Assembly (NCBI RefSeq): GCF_001425605.1
Contig: NZ_LMRG01000006.1
Coordinates: forward strand, 118,650 to 179,388
Source: Rhizobium sp. Leaf453
Lineage (GTDB): Bacteria > Pseudomonadota > Alphaproteobacteria > Rhizobiales > Rhizobiaceae
Direction of reading: 5' to 3'
Length of the DNA stretch: 60,739 bases
Below, piece after piece: positions 51,481 to 60,739 of this stretch. Made by a program: the position numbers and the translations under genes. The number at the start of each line of letters is the position of its first letter. Position 1 is the stretch's first letter. The notes below the pieces were generated by a model, which was not told the origin of the DNA, did no database searches, and worked only from the letters and a program-made list of their open reading frames with translations.

Positions 51481-52592
51481 AGGGCGAGCCGCAGTTGCGG
51501 CGTGGTTTCAGGCCTGCGTTCCTCCAGGGAGGACAGCGACACGCCAAGCAGGCGTATACCCTTTTGCGCCGGGAAGATCGGTCCAAGAAGCAGATCGACG
51601 ACCTCCTCCAGATCGCTGATCGCCGTTAGAGGTGCCGGTAGTGTCTTGCTGCGGGTGATCTGGGTGAAGTCGGCATATTTGACCTTGAGCGTTACCGTCT
51701 TGGCGCCGATCTCATTGGCTTCGCAATGGCCCCATACTTTCTCGATCAGCGGCTGAAGGCCTTCGCGCGCCGGCGCAAAGGCATGGATATCCTGCGAGAA
51801 CGTATCCTCCGCACCGACGGACCTGCGCACCCGGTCCGGTTTGACCAGCCGGTTGTCAATGCCCCGCGCGATATCGAAAAAGTAGGGTCCGGACTTCCCA
51901 AAATGCTGGATGAGGAAATCCAGCTTTTTTATCTTCAGATCGGCGCCTGTCTCGATGCCCAGCCGATGCATTTTCTCTGCCGTCGCCGGACCGACACCAT
52001 GGAATTTCTTGACCGGGAGCTGCTCGACAAAACGGGCGCCGTTCCTCGGCGTGATCAGGAACTGGCCGTTCGGCTTGTTCTGCCCGGAGGCCATCTTGGC
52101 GAGGAACTTGTTGTAGGAGATGCCGGCGGAGGCCGTGAGGCCAGTAATTGCGAAAATTTTTGCCCTGATCTCCTCGGCAATCTCGGTAGCGATCGTCATG
52201 CCTTTCCGGTTTTCGGTGACGTCGAGATAGGCTTCGTCGAGCGAGAGTGGTTCGATGAGCGGTGTGTATTCCGCGAAGATCGCGCGGATCTGCAGCGAGA
52301 CCGCCTTGTAGACGTCGAAGCGCGGCCTGACGAAGATGAGGTCGGGGCATTTTCGCTGGGCGGTGACCGACGGCATGGCGGAGAAGACTCCGAAGGCTCG
52401 GGCCTCATAGCTGGCGGCGGCAACGACGCCGCGGGCTGCGGGACTGCCGACAGCGACCGGCCGGCCCCTAAGCTCCGGATTGTCGCGTTGCTCGACCGAT
52501 GCGTAAAACGCATCCATATCGCAATGAATGATTTTGCGGATGGCGCCCTGAGCGTCAGGTTCTATGGGACGATCGTTTGCCTCATCTGCCAC
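51477..52592 (-). CDS. dinB: DNA polymerase IV (Y family)
   Basis: A 371-residue translesion polymerase. IIHCDMDAFYASVEQRDNPE gives the first metal-binding aspartates, SYEARAFGV and LDEAYLDVT the others; SAGISYNKFLAKMASGQNKP and RLGIETGADL belong to the thumb. The C-terminus ends LGVSLSSLEERRPE followed by a short tail without an obvious beta-clamp motif of the QLxLF type. It starts nine bases after the helicase stop and forms an operon with it. Confidence 0.93.
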   Translation of the reverse strand: MADEANDRPIEPDAQGAIRKIIHCDMDAFYASVEQRDNPELRGRPVAVGSPAARGVVAAASYEARAFGVFSAMPSVTAQRKCPDLIFVRPRFDVYKAVSLQIRAIFAEYTPLIEPLSLDEAYLDVTENRKGMTIATEIAEEIRAKIFAITGLTASAGISYNKFLAKMASGQNKPNGQFLITPRNGARFVEQLPVKKFHGVGPATAEKMHRLGIETGADLKIKKLDFLIQHFGKSGPYFFDIARGIDNRLVKPDRVRRSVGAEDTFSQDIHAFAPAREGLQPLIEKVWGHCEANEIGAKTVTLKVKYADFTQITRSKTLPAPLTAISDLEEVVDLLLGPIFPAQKGIRLLGVSLSSLEERRPETTPQLRLAL

Positions 52593-52601
52593 GTCAAGTC
52601 C

Positions 52602-54668
52602 TCACCGCCACATGCTGCGCATCCTGGCGCCGACATCTACACGGATCTGGCGCGCACTGCGCTCGGAAGCCGAAGCGCTTACCTGGGGCCATGTCGTCGC
52701 TTCAAAAAACTGCAGCAGCGTCACGGGGATAAACCGTGTTCGCGAGGCATAGACATGCCGGTCGCCCTGGGCATGCTGGCCTCCAGTGAAGAAGCGCTGC
52801 GGCGTGAGGAGCGTCAGGCTGTCCTTTGCCCGGGTCATGCCAACATAGAGCAGCCGGCGCTCCTCTTCGAACTCGACCGTCGTGCCGACCCCGAGATCCG
52901 AGGGAATACAGCCGTCGACGACGTTGAGCATGAACACCGATCGCCATTCCTGGCCCTTGGCCGAATGGATCGTCGACAGGATCAGATAGTCCTCGTCCAG
53001 CAGCGGAACGCCGGCCTGGTCGCTTGTCGCATCCGGCGGATCGAGCGTCAGTTCGGTCAGGAACCGCTCACGGCTCGGATATCCAGACGCGATCTGTTCG
53101 AGCTGCAGGAGGTCGGCCTTCCTCGTTTCGGCATCCTCGTGAATGCGGTCGAGATGCGGCTCATACCACTCTCGCGCCTGTGCGATTTCCGCTGGCCAGC
53201 CGCCCTCTGTCTTCCGCAGTCCCATCAAAACCTTCACAAACGCCGTCCAGTCGGGGCCGGCTTTCGGCGGCGGCGGGATTTCCGCCAGCGCCATCAGCGG
53301 TTCGGGATCTGCGGCGATCGTGTCGAGGATCTTTCCCGCTGTCGAGAGGCCGACACCCGGCAGCATCCGCAGCAGCCGGAAACCGGCGACGCGATCACGC
53401 GGGTTCTGGGCAAAGCGCAGCACCGCCAGCATGTCCTTCACATGCGCGCTGTCGAGGAATTTCAAGCCGCCGAATTTGACGAAGGGGATGTTGCGGCGGG
53501 TCAACTCGACTTCCAACGGGCCGCTATGGCTCGATGAGCGGAACAGCACGGCCTGCTGCTTGAGCGTCATGCCGACCTCGCGATTGGCAAGAACCTGCTC
53601 GACGATGTAGTTGGCCTGGTCCGCCTCGTCCTTGACGGTCACCAGCATCGGGCGCTGCTCGGACTGCCGATCGGTCCAGAGGTTCTTTGTGAAGCGTTCC
53701 CGGGCGAGGTCGATGACCCCATTGGCCGCCGCAAGGATTGTCTGCGTCGAGCGATAATTGCGGTCGAGCGTGATGATGTCGGCGGCCGGCGAGAATTCGT
53801 TTGGAAAGTCGAGGATGTTGCGCACGGTCGCCGCACGAAACGAATAGATCGACTGCGCGTCGTCGCCCACGACGGTCAGGCCACGCCCGCCCGGCTTCAA
53901 CGCCATCAGCACCGACGACTGAAGCTTGTTGGTGTCCTGATATTCATCGACGAGGATATGGTCGAAACGGCCTCCGACATCGTCGGCGATCTCGGGATCG
54001 GACACCATCTGCGCCCAGTAGAGCAGCAGGTCGTCGTAATCGAGGACGTTTTGCGCCTGCTTGGCCTCGACATATCCGGCAAACAGTTCTTTCAGCTGCG
54101 CTTCCCAGCCGCTAACCCATGGATAGTTCGCCTTCAGCACCGCCGCCAAGGGCGCTTCCGAATTGACCACCCGTGAGTAGATCGAAAGACACGTGCCTTT
54201 GGTCGGAAACCGGCTTTCCGTTTTCGAGAAGCCGAGCTCGTGGCGCACGAGGTTCATCAGATCCGCGGAATCTTCGCGGTCGTGGATGGTGAAGTCGACA
54301 TTGAGGCCGATCTGCTCGGCATAGATCCGCAGCAGTCGGGCGCCGATCCCGTGGAATGTCCCGGACCAGGCTAGCGCGTCCGTCAGGACGCCGGAATTGG
54401 CGCCGAGCACCTGTTTGCAGATCCGCTCGACACGGCGGGCCATTTCCGAGGCAGCACGACGGGAAAAGGTCATCAATAGAATGCGGCGCGGGTCGGCGCC
54501 GCTGACGATGAGGTGAGCCACACGATGGGCCAGTGTATTGGTCTTGCCGGACCCGGCGCCGGCGATGATCAAAAGCGGGCCGGCCAGCTTTCCCTCCGGT
54601 AGCGCAACGCCGTGCTCGACCGCCAGCCGCTGCTGTTCGTTGAGCTTCTCCAGATAGGCAACGCTCAT
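52602..54668 (-). CDS. UvrD/PcrA-like superfamily 1 helicase
   Basis: A 688-residue 3'-5' DNA helicase. Motif Q/I: LNEQQRLAVEHG and IIAGAGSGKTNTLAHRVAHL; Ia: LMTFSRRAASEM; II: ILVDEYQDTNKLQ; III: TVVGDDAQSIYSFRAA; IV: LDRNYRSTQTIL; V/VI: STIHSAKGQEWRSVF and RRLLYVGMTRAKDSL. Shorter than housekeeping UvrD (about 720). Cotranscribed with dinB and divergent from the LexA-controlled imuA operon, so a role in lesion bypass or repair of stalled DNA is likely. Confidence 0.92.
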   Translation of the reverse strand: MSVAYLEKLNEQQRLAVEHGVALPEGKLAGPLLIIAGAGSGKTNTLAHRVAHLIVSGADPRRILLMTFSRRAASEMARRVERICKQVLGANSGVLTDALAWSGTFHGIGARLLRIYAEQIGLNVDFTIHDREDSADLMNLVRHELGFSKTESRFPTKGTCLSIYSRVVNSEAPLAAVLKANYPWVSGWEAQLKELFAGYVEAKQAQNVLDYDDLLLYWAQMVSDPEIADDVGGRFDHILVDEYQDTNKLQSSVLMALKPGGRGLTVVGDDAQSIYSFRAATVRNILDFPNEFSPAADIITLDRNYRSTQTILAAANGVIDLARERFTKNLWTDRQSEQRPMLVTVKDEADQANYIVEQVLANREVGMTLKQQAVLFRSSSHSGPLEVELTRRNIPFVKFGGLKFLDSAHVKDMLAVLRFAQNPRDRVAGFRLLRMLPGVGLSTAGKILDTIAADPEPLMALAEIPPPPKAGPDWTAFVKVLMGLRKTEGGWPAEIAQAREWYEPHLDRIHEDAETRKADLLQLEQIASGYPSRERFLTELTLDPPDATSDQAGVPLLDEDYLILSTIHSAKGQEWRSVFMLNVVDGCIPSDLGVGTTVEFEEERRLLYVGMTRAKDSLTLLTPQRFFTGGQHAQGDRHVYASRTRFIPVTLLQFFEATTWPQVSASASERSARQIRVDVGARMRSMWR

Positions 54669-54847
54669 TCCGGTCTCATCTCCTGCGGACTCTTTTGACT
54701 TGTCTGGCGACGCAGGAAATTTTTCCTGCCTGTGAATAAAAGCCCATCCATTTGATCTTGCTCATGGATTCTCAAGCTCATCATGGTCGCCCAACTTTCT
54801 GCTGTGCCGAACGCCCAAAGCATCCGATTGACTCATTGCACGTTAGA

Positions 54848-54862
54848 GAACAAAAAAGGAAC
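54848..54862. promoter_or_regulatory. Alphaproteobacterial LexA (SOS) box
   Basis: GAAC, seven bases, GAAC (reverse of the GTTC-N7-GTTC consensus). It sits 51 bases before imuA and 180 bases from the divergent helicase gene. It decides the imuA start: an ATG at 54752 would place the operator inside the gene. Confidence 0.85.
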
Positions 54863-54913
54863 ATAACCTACGCTAAGCCCATTGAAAAGGTCTTGATCGG
54901 ACTTGCCCACATT

Positions 54914-55675
54914 ATGCAAAATCGTGCCCGAACCATTGCCATCGAGGAGTTGCGTGAGCGCATCCAGCATCTGGAAGGCGGCTCAGTACGGACTCGCGAG
55001 GCTCTGCCGTTCGGTGTGGATGAGATCGATCGACATCTGCCTGGAGGCGGTTTGGCGCTCGGGGCGCTTCATGAGGTCGCCGGCGGCGGTAATGGAGCAC
55101 TCGACGGGGCTGCTGCTGCCCTGTTTACCGCCGGGATCGCCGCACGCACCAAAGGCAAGGTGTTCTGGTGCGTCACCAGGCAGGACCTGTTCATGCCGGG
55201 GATCGTGCAGGCGGGCCTGTCGAACAACCGCGTCATCATGGTCGAATGTCGCGACGAGAAAGGCATTCTCGACTGTTTCGAGGAAAGTCTTCGATGTCGA
55301 GGCGTCGGCGCCGTGATCGGCGAGCTGGCCCGCTTGCCGATGACCGCGTCGCGCCGGCTGCAACTCGCCGCCGAAACCTCCGGCGTGCTTGGCATCGCCA
55401 TTCGCCGCTGGCGCCGCCAAGCGGATGTTTCCGATTTCGGGCATCCGACGGCTGCCGTGACGCGTTGGCGCATCTCGGTCTTGCCGTCACAACCGCTGCC
55501 GGTTCCAGGCATTGGCCGGGCCCGGTGGTATCTCGAACTTCTTCGTTGCCGTGCCGCAGAAAGTGCTGATTATGTGGTCGAAGCCTGCGATGCCAAGGGT
55601 CGTCTCGGTCTACCTGCCGACCTGGCCAACCGATCGCCGTCGAAGGATGCTTGGGCAACAAGCGCCGCCGGTTGA
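54914..55675 (+). CDS. imuA: ImuA, mutasome component
   Basis: A 253-residue RecA/SulA-like protein: MQNRARTIAIEELRERIQHL, LPFGVDEIDRHLPGGGLALG, LHEVAGGGNGALDGAAAAL (degenerate Walker region), VFWCVTRQDLFMPGI, GLSNNRVIMVECRDE. It works with ImuB and DnaE2 in damage-induced mutagenesis. The start was placed after the LexA box. The gene overlaps imuB by about 85 bases, tight coupling usual for this cassette. Confidence 0.92.
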   Translation: MQNRARTIAIEELRERIQHLEGGSVRTREALPFGVDEIDRHLPGGGLALGALHEVAGGGNGALDGAAAALFTAGIAARTKGKVFWCVTRQDLFMPGIVQAGLSNNRVIMVECRDEKGILDCFEESLRCRGVGAVIGELARLPMTASRRLQLAAETSGVLGIAIRRWRRQADVSDFGHPTAAVTRWRISVLPSQPLPVPGIGRARWYLELLRCRAAESADYVVEACDAKGRLGLPADLANRSPSKDAWATSAAG

Positions 55676-57107
55676 CCAGCCTGTGGTGATGATCGCCCGC
55701 GAAGGCAGCCGTCGGCGGGTCGTGGCCGCCAATGCCGCCGCGATGGCCGCGGGACTGCGTATCGGCATGCCCGCGAGCAAGGCCCAGGCATTGGTTGCCG
55801 AGTTGATCATCGAGGAGTTGCGCCCTGAGGAGGATCGCAACGAGCTCGATCGCCTGGGGCTATGGTTCCTGCGCAACTATGCGCCGATCGTGGCAGTCGA
55901 TCCTCCCGACGGCATCGTCATCGATACGACCGGCGCCGATCATCTGCATGGCAACGAGACATTGATGCTATCAGGAATGATCAATCGGCTGTTCGCGATG
56001 GGTTTTACCGCCCGTGCCGCCGTAGCCGACAGCTGGGGCGCCGCGCATGCGCTAGCCCGCTTTTCCGCCAAGCCCGCTCTGGTCGTTCCGGAGGGGGAGG
56101 CGGCGCAAGCTGTGCTCGATCTGCCGATCGCGGCGTTGCGGTTGGAGAACCGAACTGTCGCCGCGCTTCGCACCCTCGGTTTCGATCGCGTCAGTGAGCT
56201 CGCCGCCACGCCACGCGCGCCGCTGGCCCTGCGTTTCGGTCCCGAAATCGGCCGCCGCCTCGACCAGGCGCTCGGGCGCGTTGCTGAGCCGATCGATCCT
56301 ATTCGCGCCGCAGAAGCCATCGAAGCCCGACGCGCCTTTGCCGAACCGATCTCCGCTGCCGAGACCATCGCCCGCTATACGCGGATGCTGGTGATCCGCG
56401 TATGCGGGTTGCTTGAGGAACAGGGGATTGGCGTTCGCCGACTGGACCTCATCCTCCATCGTGTCGACAACACCTTGCAGGTCATTCGAGCAGGAACGGC
56501 GAAACCGATCCGCGATGTCGAACGCCTAAGCAAGCTCCTCTGCGACCGGATCGACACGATCGATCCCGGGTTCGGTATCGAGATCATGGTTCTGTCGGCC
56601 GCGCATTGCGAGCCGCTGGATGCGATACAGACAATATCGTCGCTGATCGAGGAGCCGGAAGCGGAGATCGGCGGATTGATCGACGTGATCTCCAATCGCG
56701 GTCACCGCGTCTATCGCGTTGCCGCCGTCGAGAGCGAAGTGCCCGAGCGTTCGCTGGCGGCGGTTCCCGCTCTAGCCGAAGACGATGAACTGGGATGGCC
56801 AGCGGAATGGCCGCGACCGTCCCGGCTCCTTCTTCATTCCGAGCCAATCCAGTGTATGGCGCTGCTGCCGGATCATCCCCCTGTCAGCTTCACGTGGCGT
56901 GGCAGCCGCCATGCGGTCAAGCGCGCCGACGGTCCGGAGCGCGTCTTCGGCGAATGGTGGAAACGCGACAAGGAGCTCGGCGCCATCAGGGATTATTTTG
57001 TGGTCGAGAACGAGGCGGGTGAGCGCTTCTGGATCTATCGTCAGGGCGATGGCGAACATGCCGACAGTGGCTCCGGCAACTGGTTCCTGCAGGGGATCTT
57101 CGGATGA
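55590..57107 (+). CDS. imuB: ImuB, Y-family-like scaffold
   Basis: About 505 residues. It begins [18 protein letters not shown] and keeps the Y-family fold ([45 protein letters not shown]), but the catalytic acidic residues of true polymerases are missing, as in other ImuB proteins, which act as the hub between the clamp, ImuA and DnaE2. An ATG 18 bases upstream (MWSKPA) is an alternative start; neither has a strong ribosome binding site. The stop overlaps dnaE2 (ATGA). Confidence 0.92.
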   Translation: MPRVVSVYLPTWPTDRRRRMLGQQAPPVDQPVVMIAREGSRRRVVAANAAAMAAGLRIGMPASKAQALVAELIIEELRPEEDRNELDRLGLWFLRNYAPIVAVDPPDGIVIDTTGADHLHGNETLMLSGMINRLFAMGFTARAAVADSWGAAHALARFSAKPALVVPEGEAAQAVLDLPIAALRLENRTVAALRTLGFDRVSELAATPRAPLALRFGPEIGRRLDQALGRVAEPIDPIRAAEAIEARRAFAEPISAAETIARYTRMLVIRVCGLLEEQGIGVRRLDLILHRVDNTLQVIRAGTAKPIRDVERLSKLLCDRIDTIDPGFGIEIMVLSAAHCEPLDAIQTISSLIEEPEAEIGGLIDVISNRGHRVYRVAAVESEVPERSLAAVPALAEDDELGWPAEWPRPSRLLLHSEPIQCMALLPDHPPVSFTWRGSRHAVKRADGPERVFGEWWKRDKELGAIRDYFVVENEAGERFWIYRQGDGEHADSGSGNWFLQGIFG

Positions 57108-60100
57108 GCGAGACCGGGGCCGATCAAAGCCGCTACGCCGAACTGCAGGTGACCTCGCATTTTTCCTTTCTGCGCGGGGCGAGTTCCTGCGAGGAGCTGT
57201 TTGCGACTGCGGCCTTGCTTGGCATCGAGGCATTGGCCGTTACCGATCGCAACAGTCTTGCAGGGATTGTGCGGGCGCATCAGGCGGCCAAGGATATTGG
57301 CATCCGGCTTGTCGTCGGCTGCCGTCTGGATCTGCGCGACGATCTCTCGGTTCTCGTCTACCCGACCGATCGCCCGGCCTATTCCAGACTGTGCCGTCTG
57401 TTGTCTCTCGGCAAGGGGAGGGCCGGCAAGGGCAAGTGTGATCTCGGTTGGGACGATCTGGTCGCCTATGGCGAGGGCTTGCTGGTGGTTCTGCTTCCCG
57501 ATCTTGCCGACGATCTTTGTGCTATCAGGCTGCGGAGACTGCGCCAGGATTTTGGCGATCGTGCCTATCTGGCGCTCACACTTCGTCGCCGGCCGAACGA
57601 CCAGCTCCGACTTCAGCAGCTCTCCAACTTCGCCGCACAGGCCGGTGTCTCAACGGTCGTCACCAATGACGTACTCTACCACGACCGCGATCGTCGTCTG
57701 ATGCAGGACATCGTCACCTGCATCCGGCACAATTGCACGATTGATCAGCTTGGCCGCCGCAAACAGCGTTTCGCCGACCGCTATCTCAAGCCGCCGGCGG
57801 AAATGCATCGGCTGTTCAAACGCTACCCGGAAGCGCTAGCCCGGACCCGCGAGATCGGCGCGCGGTGCAGATTCTCGCTCGACCAGCTGGCCTACCAGTA
57901 TCCGGACGAGTTGATGCTCCCGGGGCTAACGGCACAGGAGGCGCTGGAGCAGCTGACATGGGAGGCCGTGCCGAACCGCTATCCGGAGGAATTGCCAGCG
58001 GATGTCGAAAAGATCCTGAAGCACGAATTGGCGCTGATCGCCAAGCTCGACTACGCGCCCTACTTTCTCACCGTCAATTCCATCGTGCGCTTCGCCCGCT
58101 CCAAGGCCATTTTATGTCAGGGCAGGGGATCGGCGGCCAATAGCGCCGTCTGTTACGTGCTCGGCATCACCTCGATCGATCCGTCGCGCAGCGATCTGCT
58201 GTTCGAGCGCTTCGTTTCGGAAGAGCGGCGGGAGCCGCCGGACATCGATGTCGATTTTGAGCACGAGCGAAGAGAGCAAGTCATCCAGTGGATCTACGAG
58301 ACCTATGGGCGCCAGAGAGCCGCGCTGTGTTCCGTCGTCACCTGTTATCGCGCCAAGGGGGCGCTCAGGGACGTTGGCAAGGCTCTCGGCCTGCCGGAAG
58401 ATCTCACCAAGATGCTTTCGTCACAGGTCTGGGGCTGGAAGGAAGGCATCGGCGAAAAGCAGGCGGCCGATCTCAATCTCAACGCCACCGACCGGCGTCT
58501 TCGTCTCGCCTTCGATCTTGCCCAGCAACTGATCGGCACCCCGCGGCACCATTCGCAGCATCCGGGCGGTTTCGTCTTGACGCAGGACAGGCTGGACGAG
58601 CTCGTGCCGATCGAGCCGGCGGCGATGGAAGATCGGCAGATTATCGAATGGGACAAGGACGACATCGACATCCTCAAGTTCATGAAGATGGACGTGCTCG
58701 GGCTTGGCATGCTCTCCTGCATGAAGCGTGGCTTCGATCTCCTCGATGAGCACAAGGGCATCAAAAAGGATCTCGCGACCATCCCGCCGGAGGATCCGCG
58801 CACCTATGCCATGATCCGGCGGGCCGACACGCTGGGCACGTTCCAGATTGAAAGCCGGGCGCAAATGTCGATGCTGCCTCGGATCAAGCCCAGGACCTTC
58901 TATGACCTCGTCATCGAGGTGGCGATCGTCCGCCCCGGTCCGATCCAGGGCGATATGGTGCATCCTTATCTCCGGCGGCGCGAAGGCAAGGAAAAGGTTC
59001 ATTATCCGAAGCCGGAACTGGAGAAGGTTCTGGGAAAGACCCTTGGCGTGCCTTTGTTTCAGGAACAGGCGATGCGTGTGGCGATCGAATGTGCCGGCTT
59101 TACCGCCGGCGAGGCCGATCAGCTGCGGCGCGCCATGGCGACATTCAAACATACCGGAGGTGTTTCAAAGTTCGGCGAAAAGCTGATCAACGGCATGATC
59201 GCCAATGGCTACGAGCGTGACTTTGCCGAAAAGACCTTTAGCCAGTTGGAAGGCTTTGGAAGCTACGGTTTTCCCGAAAGTCACGCTGCCTCCTTTGCCT
59301 TGATCGCCTATGCCTCCTCCTGGCTGAAATGCTGGCATCCCGACGTTTTCTGCGCAGCGCTGCTCAACGCCCAGCCGATGGGATTTTATGCGCCCGCCCA
59401 GATCGTCCGCGATGCCCGCCAACACGGCGTTGACGTCCGGCCCGTCTGCATCAACAGCTCTCGCTGGGACTGCACGCTCGAGCCCAGTGAGGATGGCCGC
59501 TTCGCCGTTCGCCTGGGGCTGCGTTTGGTCAAGGGATTGGCGAACAAGCATGGGGCGACAATCGTCGCCGGGCGAGAAGACGTTCCGTTCCAGTCGATCG
59601 ACGATCTCTGGCGCCGTGCCAGTGTGCCCTCGGCGTCCCTGGTCCAATTGGCCGAAGCGGATGCGTTCCAGCCATCGTTGAAACTGGCACGACGTGAGGC
59701 ATTGTGGGCGATCGAAGGCCTGCGCGACGACCCGTTACCATTGTTTGCCGCTGCTGCCGCCCGTGAGCACGCGGTCGTTCCCGAGGCGATCGAGCCGGTA
59801 GTCGCGCTGAAACCCATGACATCGGGCGGTGAAGTCGTCGAGGACTACAGCCATGTCGGCCTGACCTTGCGCGCTCATCCGCTGAGCTTTCTGCGCGACG
59901 ATCTCAAAAGGCGGCGGATCGTCACCTGCGAGGATGCCATGAACGCCCGCGACGGCAAATGGCTGGAGGCCGCCGGTCTCGTTCTGGTTCGCCAGCGACC
60001 CGGCTCGGCCAAGGGCGTCATGTTCATCACCATAGAGGACGAGACGGGCCATGCGAACCTCGTGGTCTGGGTGAAGATATTCGAGAAATACCGGCGCGTC

Positions 60101-60373
60101 GTGCTGGGAGCCGGCATGATCGGCGTCTACGGCAAGGTTCAACGCGAGGGAGAAGTGGTGCATCTCGTCGCCCACCGGCTGACCGACCTGTCATCCGAAC
60201 TCGTGAGCGTCGGATCCCGGGAAGGGGCCTTTCCGTTGCCGCATGGACGCGGCGACGAGTTTCATCACGGTTCGCCGACGCTTGACCCGCGCGGGCTGCC
60301 GAAAGTTCGCGATATCGTCGACCCCTACGGCCACCTCGATCAAATCAAGGTCAAAACACGGGATTTCAGATGA
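57104..60373 (+). CDS. dnaE2: Error-prone DNA polymerase DnaE2 (ImuC)
   Basis: A 1089-residue C-family polymerase. The PHP domain starts [20 protein letters not shown]; the catalytic palm has [17 protein letters not shown] and [17 protein letters not shown] with the metal-binding aspartates; the finger and helix-hairpin segments ([36 protein letters not shown]) and a C-terminal OB fold ([20 protein letters not shown]) follow. It ends KVKTRDFR, typical of DnaE2. Damage-induced, error-prone synthesis with ImuA and ImuB. Intact over its full length. Confidence 0.96.
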   Translation: MSETGADQSRYAELQVTSHFSFLRGASSCEELFATAALLGIEALAVTDRNSLAGIVRAHQAAKDIGIRLVVGCRLDLRDDLSVLVYPTDRPAYSRLCRLLSLGKGRAGKGKCDLGWDDLVAYGEGLLVVLLPDLADDLCAIRLRRLRQDFGDRAYLALTLRRRPNDQLRLQQLSNFAAQAGVSTVVTNDVLYHDRDRRLMQDIVTCIRHNCTIDQLGRRKQRFADRYLKPPAEMHRLFKRYPEALARTREIGARCRFSLDQLAYQYPDELMLPGLTAQEALEQLTWEAVPNRYPEELPADVEKILKHELALIAKLDYAPYFLTVNSIVRFARSKAILCQGRGSAANSAVCYVLGITSIDPSRSDLLFERFVSEERREPPDIDVDFEHERREQVIQWIYETYGRQRAALCSVVTCYRAKGALRDVGKALGLPEDLTKMLSSQVWGWKEGIGEKQAADLNLNATDRRLRLAFDLAQQLIGTPRHHSQHPGGFVLTQDRLDELVPIEPAAMEDRQIIEWDKDDIDILKFMKMDVLGLGMLSCMKRGFDLLDEHKGIKKDLATIPPEDPRTYAMIRRADTLGTFQIESRAQMSMLPRIKPRTFYDLVIEVAIVRPGPIQGDMVHPYLRRREGKEKVHYPKPELEKVLGKTLGVPLFQEQAMRVAIECAGFTAGEADQLRRAMATFKHTGGVSKFGEKLINGMIANGYERDFAEKTFSQLEGFGSYGFPESHAASFALIAYASSWLKCWHPDVFCAALLNAQPMGFYAPAQIVRDARQHGVDVRPVCINSSRWDCTLEPSEDGRFAVRLGLRLVKGLANKHGATIVAGREDVPFQSIDDLWRRASVPSASLVQLAEADAFQPSLKLARREALWAIEGLRDDPLPLFAAAAAREHAVVPEAIEPVVALKPMTSGGEVVEDYSHVGLTLRAHPLSFLRDDLKRRRIVTCEDAMNARDGKWLEAAGLVLVRQRPGSAKGVMFITIEDETGHANLVVWVKIFEKYRRVVLGAGMIGVYGKVQREGEVVHLVAHRLTDLSSELVSVGSREGAFPLPHGRGDEFHHGSPTLDPRGLPKVRDIVDPYGHLDQIKVKTRDFR

Positions 60374-60539
60374 GTTCGACTTATGTTGGCGCAGTAGCGG
60401 GGCCCTCAATGGCGTCATGATCGGCTTCGGTGCTCGCCAGGATCATCGTCGGCGCGGGCGGGCTTGGCTGTCCCCGAAACATCCTCCCAGATCCAGACTT
60501 CTCGAGCCAGGTTCGGATGAGAGATCAAGGGCAGGTGGT

Positions 60540-60739
60540 TCAATCTGGCGGAGTAACCGTCGGCATAGGGACAGACTGCATGGCAGCGGTCAGGAGTTGG
60601 TCGCGATCGCGCATGCCTCTGTTGTAAAGCCTTGCGACTGATGCTGTCAGGCTTCCGATCGCGCCCGGGTCGTTCACGAGACCTTTTGCTCGAGCGATCT
60701 CCTTGACGACGCCAGCACACAGACGCGCATCTTCCTGCG
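60540..60739 (-). CDS. C-terminal end of an unrecognised protein (partial)
   Basis: The minus strand has 65 codons open from the window edge to TGA at 60540, with protein-like composition: LCAGVVKEIARAKGLVNDP, GAIGSLTASVARLYNRG and DQLLTAAMQSVPMPTVTPPD. The start is beyond the window. No family recognised. Confidence 0.45.
   Translation of the reverse strand, partial: QEDARLCAGVVKEIARAKGLVNDPGAIGSLTASVARLYNRGMRDRDQLLTAAMQSVPMPTVTPPD

Noticed and set aside
43354..60373. A new anti-phage defence system in the repair block
   Set aside because: Every intact gene has a standard place in end joining, translesion synthesis or SOS mutagenesis, and there is no sensor-effector pair typical of defence islands.

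Overview
The window looks like a high-GC accessory segment from an alphaproteobacterium of the Rhizobiaceae (Rhizobium, Agrobacterium or a close relative). This rests on tandem Ku genes with a three-domain LigD, an ImuA-ImuB-DnaE2 cassette behind a GAAC-N7-GAAC LexA box, an HWE histidine kinase, a ROSE-type thermometer before an Hsp20 gene, DUF1206/DUF3618/DUF982/DUF2382 stress proteins, and many promoter sequences of the EcfG/RpoE2 type (GGAAC-N16-NGTT). No replication, conjugation, rRNA or tRNA gene was seen. Whether it is plasmid, chromid or chromosome cannot be decided from the sequence.

Layout. 0-7.7 kb: general-stress small proteins and membrane proteins, a decayed exonuclease III cassette, a broken metallo-beta-lactamase gene and a thioredoxin reductase. 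7.7-14 kb: gene-poor, with frameshifted lipoprotein, DUF982 and esterase genes, a cold-shock gene, an HWE kinase and an NADH dehydrogenase remnant. 14-21 kb: DUF4142, DUF309, a phosphatase-NnrD pair, a receiver-only regulator, a fatty acid desaturase and a chimeric small gene. 21.1-22.2 kb: an IS481-family element. 22.3-24 kb: intact exonuclease III operon. 24-31.3 kb: frameshifted UvrA2, an ion channel, an SDR and a second cold-shock gene. 31.5-36.7 kb: two more receiver-only regulators, decayed signalling genes and a Gre factor. 36.7-43 kb: FAD protein, CGNR regulator with a divergent EamA exporter, DUF2382, and an exonuclease III copy with one stop codon. 43.3-50.3 kb: Ku-Ku, a ruined small LigD, Hsp20 and full LigD. 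50.3-60.4 kb: two SRAP genes, DNA polymerase IV, a UvrD-like helicase and imuA-imuB-dnaE2.

How it fits together. The right half is a DNA repair and mutagenesis block: end joining (Ku, LigD), abasic-site repair (exonuclease III, SRAP), strand unwinding and SOS mutagenesis. The left half is a general-stress block. The two are tied by shared EcfG-like promoters: at least eleven intergenic copies of GGAAC-N16-NGTT were found by eye, against roughly two expected by chance in a random 60 kb on both strands, and weaker relatives lie before ku and ligD. A promoter plus leader of about 140 bases is shared, in inverted orientation, by ligD and a FAD protein 13 kb away.

The segment is decaying selectively. 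More than fifteen small or redundant genes carry one-base frameshifts, stops or deletions. Ku, LigD, DnaE2, ImuB, DinB and the helicase, among the longest reading frames present, are intact, which argues against poor sequence quality as the general cause.
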